From Brooklawnia sp049651565 (GTDB lineage Bacteria > Actinomycetota > Actinomycetes > Propionibacteriales > Propionibacteriaceae): 48,019 nucleotides of DNA. How positions within the stretch are numbered: position 1 is the first letter of the stretch; each line of letters opens with the position of its first letter. The position numbers and the translations under genes are program-made. The stretch is from the NCBI RefSeq assembly GCF_049651565.1, contig NZ_JBASCI010000181.1, positions 1-48,019 of the forward strand. The letters run 5' to 3'. This document shows positions 42,751-48,019 of this stretch, piece by piece. A model generated the notes under the pieces. That model saw only the letters and a list, made by a program, of their open reading frames with translations, was not told the origin of the DNA and ran no database searches.

Positions 42751-43997
42751 CGAGCCGGGAACTCGACGTCGTTCTGTTCGGGGCCACCGGTTTCGTCGGC
42801 CGGCTCACCGCAGACCACCTGGCCACCGCGGCCCCGCCAGGCACCAGAATTGCCCTGGCCGCGCGGTCGATGGCCGGCCTCGAGCAACTCCGCGCCCAGC
42901 TGCCCGAGCGGGCGGCGGACTGGGAGCTGATCGAGGTGGATGCCGCGGACGTCGAGGGTCTGCGCCGGCTGGCGGGGCGCACCAGCGTGCTGGCGACAAC
43001 CGCGGGACCGTACGCCCGGTTCGGCAAGGGAGTCGCCAGGGCGGCCGCCGAGCAGGGCACCGACTACGCCGACCTCACCGGCGAACTGCTGTTCGTTCGC
43101 TGGTCGATCCAGGAACTGACCGACGTGGCGTTGCGGACCGGCGCCCGAATCGTCCATTCCTGCGGCTTCGACTCCGTCCCATCCGACCTGGGAGTCTGGT
43201 TGGCGGCCAAGCAGGCTGCTGCCGACGGACAGGGCACCCTGACCGACACCCAACTGGTCGTCCGCAAGCTGCGGGGCGGCGTCTCCGGCGGCACCATCGA
43301 CTCGCTGCGGCAACAGATGATCACCGTCGAGGATGACCCCGGGCTGCGTCGGGTGCTGTCCGACCGGTACGCGTTGAGCCCGCGCCGAGGTGAGGAACCT
43401 GAGCCGGCCTCGACACGGCCTGGACGCGGTGGCCGGCGTGGGGCATGGCTGCGTCGCGAGCCCGGCACTGGGCACTGGCTGGGGCCGTTCGTGATGGCCG
43501 GCTACAACACCCGTGTGGTGCGGCTGTCCAACACCCTGAGCGACTGGTCGTACGGTCGAGACTTCCGCTACCGCGAGGTCAGCGACTACGGCAGCGGTCC
43601 GGCCGGCCTGTTGCGGGCGGCAGGAACCGGCATCGCCCTTGCGGGGCTGGCTGCAGCAATGTCCCGACGGCCTAGCCGCGCGCTGCTCGACCGCGTCCTG
43701 CCCCGGCCCGGCCAGGGTCCGAGCGCCGACCGGCGGGCCGCCGGCCACTACCAGATGGAGATCTCCGCCAACACCACGACCGGCGCCCGCTACCGCGCCG
43801 TGGTGGCGGACCACCGCGACCCGGGCTACAACGGAACCGCAGTGCTGCTGGGCGAGACCGCGCTCGGCCTGGCTGCTGACCAGGCCCGGCTGGCCGACCG
43901 TGCCGGGGTGCTGACCCCGGCTGTCGCGATGGGCGAAGTACTTGCCGAACGGTTGCGCGCGCAGGGCCTCAGCATCGACATCCGACGGGTGGGCTGA
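42747..43997 (+). CDS. Saccharopine dehydrogenase-like NAD(P)-binding protein (trans-acting enoyl reductase family)
   Basis: The 416-residue protein starts MTSRELDVVLFGATGFVGRL (Rossmann GxTGxxG) and contains LATTAGPYARFGKGVARAAA, TDYADLTGE, VHSCGFDSVPSDLGVW and LVVRKLRGGVSGGTIDSL. These are the hallmarks of the mycobacterial trans-acting enoyl reductase group (for example Rv2953, which acts in phthiocerol/phenolglycolipid synthesis). No polyketide synthase is nearby, so the real substrate is unknown; a role in lipid reduction is the best guess. Coupled to recQ through ATGA. Its TGA faces the ptsI stop 2 nt away. Confidence 0.87.
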   Translation: MTSRELDVVLFGATGFVGRLTADHLATAAPPGTRIALAARSMAGLEQLRAQLPERAADWELIEVDAADVEGLRRLAGRTSVLATTAGPYARFGKGVARAAAEQGTDYADLTGELLFVRWSIQELTDVALRTGARIVHSCGFDSVPSDLGVWLAAKQAAADGQGTLTDTQLVVRKLRGGVSGGTIDSLRQQMITVEDDPGLRRVLSDRYALSPRRGEEPEPASTRPGRGGRRGAWLRREPGTGHWLGPFVMAGYNTRVVRLSNTLSDWSYGRDFRYREVSDYGSGPAGLLRAAGTGIALAGLAAAMSRRPSRALLDRVLPRPGQGPSADRRAAGHYQMEISANTTTGARYRAVVADHRDPGYNGTAVLLGETALGLAADQARLADRAGVLTPAVAMGEVLAERLRAQGLSIDIRRVG

Positions 43998-43999
43998 GC

Positions 44000-45679
44000 T
44001 CAAGCCGCGGCCAGGACCTCCCGGGCGGCCTGCTTGGCCTCGGCCGCGGTCACGGCCTGCAACGCCTTCTCGGCGGCCCGCTGGCACTGCGCAAGCGTCC
44101 GGCCGCCCAGAGCCACCCCGACCGCGGGTATCGCCGAGGATGCCATCGAGAGCGAGGTGACGCCGAGTCCGACCAGGACACAGGCCAGTTCCGGGTCGGC
44201 CGCCGCCTCGCCGCAGACTCCGACCGGCTTGGCGAGCTTCTTTCCGGCGGCCGCGGTCTCGGCGATCAACCGCAGCACCGCGGGCTGCCACGGGTCGGTC
44301 AGCGCGGCCAGGTCGGGCGACATCCGGTCGGCGGCCATCGTGTACTGGGTGAGGTCGTTGGTGCCGATCGACAGGAAGTCCACCTCGCCCAGGAACGCCT
44401 CGGCCAGCAGCGCAACTGACGGCACCTCGACCATCACACCGGCGAACAGACCTCGCGCCCGCACCTCGGCGGCGAAGCGGCGCGCCTCGTCGATGGTGGC
44501 GATCATCGGGGCCATCACCCAGACGTACGACCTGTCCCCCGGCTGCCCGGCCACCGCCTCGGCGATCCCGTCCAGCTGGCGAGTCAGCAGCCCGTCCCTG
44601 GCGAACGACAGCCGGACGCCACGCACGCCGAGCGCCGGGTTCTCCTCGTGTGCGTGGTCGGCGAACGGCACCGGCTTGTCCGAGCCGGCGTCCAGCGTCC
44701 GGATGACCACCTTCCTGCCCGGGAAGGCATCGAGCACCTCCCGGTAGATCGCGGCCTGCTCGGTCACGCTGGGCTCCACCTGCGCGGACAGGAAGCACAG
44801 CTCGGTGCGGAACAGGCCTACCCCCTCGGCCGGCGAATCGGACGCGGCACGCGCCCCGGCACCGTCCTGCACGTTCGCCAGCAGTTGCACGTGCTCGCCG
44901 GACGCCAGGCGTCCCGGACCCCGCCAGTTCCGGATGGCGGCCCGCCTGCCCTCGTCCGCCGCGACCAGTTGCCGAGCCTCGGCCTCGTCGATGCCCCACG
45001 CGATGGTGCCGGCGGCGCCGTCCACCAGGATCGGGGTGCCGTCGGGCACCTGCGCCAGGCCGGACACGGCGACGATGCACGGGATGCCCAGTTGTCGGGC
45101 GATGATCGCGGTGTGGCTGGTGGGTCCGCCGAGCTGGGTGACCAGCCCGAGGACGAGGCTGCTGTCGAGTCCGGCGGTGTCCGAGGGTGCCAGGTCGGTG
45201 GCGAGCAGGATGATCGGCCGCTCGGGGCGGGGTACACCGGGCTCGGGCAGGCCGAGGACCTCAGCCACGACCCGGTCGCGAATGTCCTTCAGGTCGGTGG
45301 CGCGTTCGGCCATCAATCCCCCGAGCTTCTCGAACTGGGCGATGAAGCCAGCTATCGCCTCGGTGGTTGCCGTCGCAGCCGGTTTGCCGGCGGCGATCTG
45401 GCGGGTGGCGGCGCGGATCCAGCCGCGATCCCTGGCCAGCGCGGCGGTGGCGGCCAGAACCTCGCTGGCAGCGCCGGTGACCGCCGAAGCCCTGGCGGCG
45501 TACCGGTTCGCGACCGCATCGGCTGCTGCCAGGAAGCGCGCCTTCTCCTTCTCGCGCTCCTGTTCGGGGATGATCCGTTCGTCCGGGACGAGCTCAGGTG
45601 GCTTGCGCGCCCAGGCCGCAGGGGCATGGGCGATGCCCGCCACTACTCCGGTACCGCGCAGCAGCTCAGCTGTGGTCAT
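44000..45679 (-). CDS. ptsI: PTS enzyme I (PEP-protein phosphotransferase)
   Basis: The 559-residue protein starts the PTS phosphorelay by autophosphorylation from PEP and passes the phosphate to HPr. Phospho-acceptor His189 lies in GGPTSHTAIIAR. The PEP-binding barrel includes GVGLFRTELCFL, DAGSDKPVPF, MVEVPSVALLAE, SIGTNDLTQYTMA and PVGVCGEAAADPE with the active Cys. Length is near the E. coli enzyme (575). ATG 45679 has GAGGAGA upstream, and a good promoter (TTGACA, 17 bp, GATCAT) lies at 45743-45715. Divergent from the fruR-fruK-fruA operon, whose regulator may control both directions. Confidence 0.96.
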   Translation of the reverse strand: MTTAELLRGTGVVAGIAHAPAAWARKPPELVPDERIIPEQEREKEKARFLAAADAVANRYAARASAVTGAASEVLAATAALARDRGWIRAATRQIAAGKPAATATTEAIAGFIAQFEKLGGLMAERATDLKDIRDRVVAEVLGLPEPGVPRPERPIILLATDLAPSDTAGLDSSLVLGLVTQLGGPTSHTAIIARQLGIPCIVAVSGLAQVPDGTPILVDGAAGTIAWGIDEAEARQLVAADEGRRAAIRNWRGPGRLASGEHVQLLANVQDGAGARAASDSPAEGVGLFRTELCFLSAQVEPSVTEQAAIYREVLDAFPGRKVVIRTLDAGSDKPVPFADHAHEENPALGVRGVRLSFARDGLLTRQLDGIAEAVAGQPGDRSYVWVMAPMIATIDEARRFAAEVRARGLFAGVMVEVPSVALLAEAFLGEVDFLSIGTNDLTQYTMAADRMSPDLAALTDPWQPAVLRLIAETAAAGKKLAKPVGVCGEAAADPELACVLVGLGVTSLSMASSAIPAVGVALGGRTLAQCQRAAEKALQAVTAAEAKQAAREVLAAA

Positions 45680-45714
45680 CTTCGGTCTCCTCGGTTCGCG
45701 AGTGGGATAACCAC

Positions 45715-45743
45715 ATGATCCAACACGACTCGTCGCTTGTCAA
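45715..45743 (-). promoter_or_regulatory. ptsI promoter
   Basis: Minus strand: TTGACA (45743-45738), a 17-nt spacer, GATCAT (45720-45715; 4 of 6 consensus bases). A start near 45708 gives a leader of about 29 nt with a GAGGAGA ribosome site. Confidence 0.65.
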
Positions 45744-45746
45744 GGC

Positions 45747-45790
45747 TTGCATTCCCACACAAAACCATGTAAAACAATGGATACAAACAG
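45747..45790 (+). promoter_or_regulatory. fruR-fruK-fruA promoter with 10-bp direct repeats
   Basis: TTGCAT (45747-45752), a 17-nt spacer and TAAAAC (45770-45775) form a candidate promoter. Across it run two adjacent 10-mers, AAAACCATGT (45761-45770) and AAAACAATGG (45771-45780), identical at 8 of 10 positions, then ATACAAACAG (45781-45790). AT-rich, helically phased repeats of this kind suit a DeoR-family regulator, probably the one encoded next. Confidence 0.6.
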
Positions 45791-45802
45791 GAGGAGGTTG
45801 GA

Positions 45803-46576
45803 ATGTACGCGGAGGAACGCCAGCGGCAGATTGTCTCGCTGGCCCACGAGCAGGACCGGGTCACGGTCGCCGAGCTGGCCGATCGCTTCAGCGTGACGAC
45901 CGAGACGATTCGCCGCGACCTCGAAGTGCTGGATGAGCGCGGCCTGGTCCAGCGGGTCCACGGGGGCGCGCTGCCCCGCGCCACCGGCAGGTTCGCACCC
46001 GAACTGGGCCTGGTCGAACGCGAGACCCGGAACGTCCCGCAGAAGATGGCGATCGCCCGCAGCGCTCTGACCCACCTGCCCGGCAAGGCCGGCAGCGTCA
46101 TTCTGGACGCCGGGACCACCACCGGGCAGCTCGCCGCCCTCCTGCCCGAGGACGCCCCGCTGCCCACACTCATCACCAACTCGGTCGCCATCGCCGCGCT
46201 GCTGTCCGCCCGTGACATGGCCGACGTCCTGATAGTGGGCGGCCAGGTCCGTGGCATCACCCAGTCCGTCGTCGGCGCCAACGCTACTGAGGCCGTCGGA
46301 CGTCTCCGCGTCGACGTGGCCTTCCTCGGCGCGAACGGGATGTCGGCCCAGCACGGGTTCTCCACCCCCGACCTTGACGAGGCGATGGTCAAGCGCGCCA
46401 TGATCCGGGCTGCCCGCAAGGTCGTGGCCCTCGTCGACAGCTCCAAGATCGGCACCGAGGCCCTGCACCGCTTTGCCCGGCTGTCCGATGTGGACGTGCT
46501 CATCACCGACGCCGGCATCCCCGATGCCGTCCGCGCCGAGTTCACCGACCAGGCAGTGGAGGTAGTGGTCGCATGA
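45803..46576 (+). CDS. fruR: DeoR-family transcriptional regulator of the fructose operon
   Basis: The 257-residue regulator has an N-terminal HTH (about 3-57, RQRQIVSLAHEQDRVTV, then DRFSVTTETIRRDLEVL) and the DeoR signature LVQRVHGGALP. A sugar-phosphate-sensing C-terminal domain follows (ILDAGTTTGQLAALLP, TNSVAIAALLS, LGANGMSAQHGFSTPD, VALVDSSKIG). By context it senses fructose 1-phosphate or a related sugar phosphate and controls fruK-fruA, perhaps also ptsI. Strong GGAGGAGG ribosome site at 45790-45797. Overlaps fruK (ATGA, 46573-46576). Confidence 0.9.
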   Translation: MYAEERQRQIVSLAHEQDRVTVAELADRFSVTTETIRRDLEVLDERGLVQRVHGGALPRATGRFAPELGLVERETRNVPQKMAIARSALTHLPGKAGSVILDAGTTTGQLAALLPEDAPLPTLITNSVAIAALLSARDMADVLIVGGQVRGITQSVVGANATEAVGRLRVDVAFLGANGMSAQHGFSTPDLDEAMVKRAMIRAARKVVALVDSSKIGTEALHRFARLSDVDVLITDAGIPDAVRAEFTDQAVEVVVA

Positions 46577-47535
46577 TCGTCACGTTCACCGCCAATCCGA
46601 GCCTCGACAAGACCGTCGGTCTCGATGCCCCGCTGTGCCGGGGCGAGGTCCACCGGGCCGCGAGCGTCAACGTCGAGGCGGGCGGCAAGGGCATCAACGT
46701 GGCCCGCTGCATCGACTACGCCGCTGTCCCGGTCGTCCCGGTGCTGTCCTTCCACGACGAGGTGCTGGTGCCGCTGCTGGCGACCACCGGTCTGCGGCCG
46801 TCCGCCCGCACGGTCGACGGGCCCTATCGGGTTCGCACCAACATGACGATCACCGAACCCGACGGCACCACCACGAAGATCAACGAGCCCGGGCCGGTGC
46901 TGACCGAAGCCCAGTTGGCTGCTGCCGCCGCCCTCCTGCTCGACCGGGCACGCGGAGCGGAGTGGGTGGTCCTGTCCGGCTCGCTGCCGCCGGGCGCCCC
47001 GGACAACTGGTACGCGACCCTGACTCCCAGCCTGAAGCGGCTCGGCTGCAAGGTGGCGATCGACACCTCCGGCGCCGCCCTCGATGCCGTCGTCGATGCC
47101 CTGCCGGGCGCGGCGTTCGACCTGATCAAGCCGAACTCCGACGAGCTAGCCCAGTTGACCGGCGGTGATTCGTCCGCTTTCGAGGCGGCCGCCCGCGACG
47201 GTGACCTGGGCGAGATCGTGACGGCGGCCCGCGCACTGCAGGTTCGCGGCGTCGCGAACGTCCTGGTCACCCTGGGCGGCGCCGGCGCGGTGCTGGTCAA
47301 CGCCCAGGGAGCCTGGGCCGCCACCTCCCCCAAGGTTCCCGTGCTCAGCACGGTCGGTGCCGGTGACTCCTCGGTTGCCGGCTTCCTGCTCGCCGAGGTC
47401 GCGGGACGGTCCCCCGGTGACTGCCTCGCGAACGCCACCGCCTACGGGTCCGCCGCGGCGGGCCTGCCGGGCACGTCACTGCCCCGTCCCGAAGTCGTGC
47501 ACCCCCTGCGGGCGCACGTCACCCGTCTTGCCTGA
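46573..47535 (+). CDS. fruK: 1-phosphofructokinase
   Basis: The 320-residue PfkB-family kinase turns fructose 1-phosphate, delivered by the fructose PTS, into fructose 1,6-bisphosphate. Visible: VTFTANPSLDKTVGL, the sugar-binding GGKGINVARC, VLSGSLPPGAPDNWY, KPNSDELAQLTGG, and anion hole with catalytic Asp in VGAGDSSVAGFL. The usual 1-PFK length is about 310. Translationally coupled to fruR and 35 nt upstream of fruA. Confidence 0.94.
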   Translation: MIVTFTANPSLDKTVGLDAPLCRGEVHRAASVNVEAGGKGINVARCIDYAAVPVVPVLSFHDEVLVPLLATTGLRPSARTVDGPYRVRTNMTITEPDGTTTKINEPGPVLTEAQLAAAAALLLDRARGAEWVVLSGSLPPGAPDNWYATLTPSLKRLGCKVAIDTSGAALDAVVDALPGAAFDLIKPNSDELAQLTGGDSSAFEAAARDGDLGEIVTAARALQVRGVANVLVTLGGAGAVLVNAQGAWAATSPKVPVLSTVGAGDSSVAGFLLAEVAGRSPGDCLANATAYGSAAAGLPGTSLPRPEVVHPLRAHVTRLA

Positions 47536-47570
47536 TCACCCTGGACACTCCACCGAACAGAAAGATCCCG

Positions 47571-48019
47571 ATGCAGCTCATCACCCGTGAACTGGTGGCG
47601 CTGGATGCCGACCTGGGCGCCACCAAGGCCGACGTCATCGCGTCGCTTGCCCAGTTGGTCGCCGATGCCGGCCGAGCGGACGCCGCCGGCCTGACCGCCG
47701 ATGCCATGGAGCGCGAGGGCAAGGCCGCCACCGGCCTGCCCGGCGGCTTCGCCATTCCACACTGCCGTTCCGCCGCCGTGACCGAGGGCTCGCTGGCCTT
47801 CGCCCGGCTCTCGCGTCCGGTTGACTTCGGCGCCAAGGACGGCCCGTCCGACCTGGTCTTCCTGATCGCGGCGGCCGCCGACGGTGACGCCGACCACATG
47901 AAGCTGTTGACCAAGCTCGCCCGGGCGCTGATCAGGAAGGACTTCCTGGCCTCACTGCGCAGCGCCCAGACGCCGGACGAGGTCGTCGAACTGGTGGCCG
48001 ACGTGGTGCAGCCGGCAAC
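47571..48019 (+). CDS. fruA: PTS fructose transporter, EIIA domain; gene cut by window end
   Basis: The frame opened by ATG 47571 stays open to the last base (149 full codons). It reads as a fructose-type EIIA domain: MQLITRELVALDADLGATKA, MEREGKAATGLPGGFAIPHC (phospho-acceptor His64 in IPHCRS), VDFGAKDGPSDLVFLIAAA, and HMKLLTKLARALIRKDF. Phosphate arrives from HPr and passes to EIIB. In actinobacteria FruA is often one EIIABC chain, and the B and C domains would lie beyond the window. The ribosome site is weak (AGAAAG). Confidence 0.92.
   Translation, partial: MQLITRELVALDADLGATKADVIASLAQLVADAGRADAAGLTADAMEREGKAATGLPGGFAIPHCRSAAVTEGSLAFARLSRPVDFGAKDGPSDLVFLIAAAADGDADHMKLLTKLARALIRKDFLASLRSAQTPDEVVELVADVVQPA

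Noticed and set aside
41061..43997. A 978-residue plus-strand ORF over recQ and the reductase gene
   Set aside because: Its first part is arginine/proline-rich out-of-frame reading of recQ; only the part from 42747 is the real reductase frame.
42669..45080. An 803-residue minus-strand ORF
   Set aside because: It lies antisense to the reductase and out of frame with ptsI, with low-complexity Arg/Gly/Ala content and no domains.

Overview
The window is high-GC bacterial chromosome with actinobacterial features: an RbpA RNA-polymerase-binding protein beside a polyprenol-phosphate-mannose synthase, a mycobacterial-type lipoamide dehydrogenase, GTG/TTG starts, and many genes whose start codon lies 6-7 nt after a TAnnnT -10 element (leaderless transcripts). 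A fructose PTS, the Liv operon and general gene content would fit the Propionibacteriales, but that placement is an inference. No rRNA, tRNA, CRISPR array, transposase or prophage gene was seen.

1-6.9 kb is housekeeping: a truncated 5'-3' exonuclease (-), Lrp/AsnC regulator, ppm1-like mannosyltransferase, rbpA (-) behind a SigR/SigH-like promoter, a glycerophosphodiesterase (-), pyridoxal kinase, a MurA-type enzyme fused to an N-terminal XRE helix-turn-helix (-), and lpd. The HTH-MurA gene has a perfect 22-bp palindrome over its own -10 element, in the intergenic region shared with lpd.

7.0-17.8 kb looks like a stress/energy block: a 47-codon leader ORF overlapping a baeRF (eRF1-like) gene, a tandem UspA protein, an atypical pyruvate kinase, an AI-2E-family membrane protein (-) and two tandem P2-type cation ATPases that differ at a key M6 residue.

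18.0-24.4 kb is a branched-chain amino-acid type ABC operon (binding protein, livH, livM, livG, livF) followed by a CBS-ACT protein and a second binding lipoprotein. A minus-strand operon follows (yaaA, IMPACT/YigZ, fructosamine kinase, phosphoglycerate mutase; 27.4 to 24.4 kb), then a UvrA-like protein lacking the UvrB-binding domain, a DUF421 membrane protein, an ArsR repressor with its CDF metal exporter, and an alpha/beta hydrolase.

32.4-41.0 kb is the accessory part: a hypothetical gene (-), about 1 kb of poorly coding DNA with two adjacent palindromes and two doubtful small ORFs, a complete type I restriction-modification system (hsdM-hsdS-hsdR, GTGA overlaps), and a DUF302 gene with a CsoR-like operator. 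41-48 kb returns to core-like genes: a RecQ helicase with an extra C-terminal Tudor/SH3-like segment, a saccharopine-dehydrogenase-like enoyl reductase, PTS enzyme I (-), and the divergent fruR-fruK-fruA operon, whose fruA is cut by the window end.
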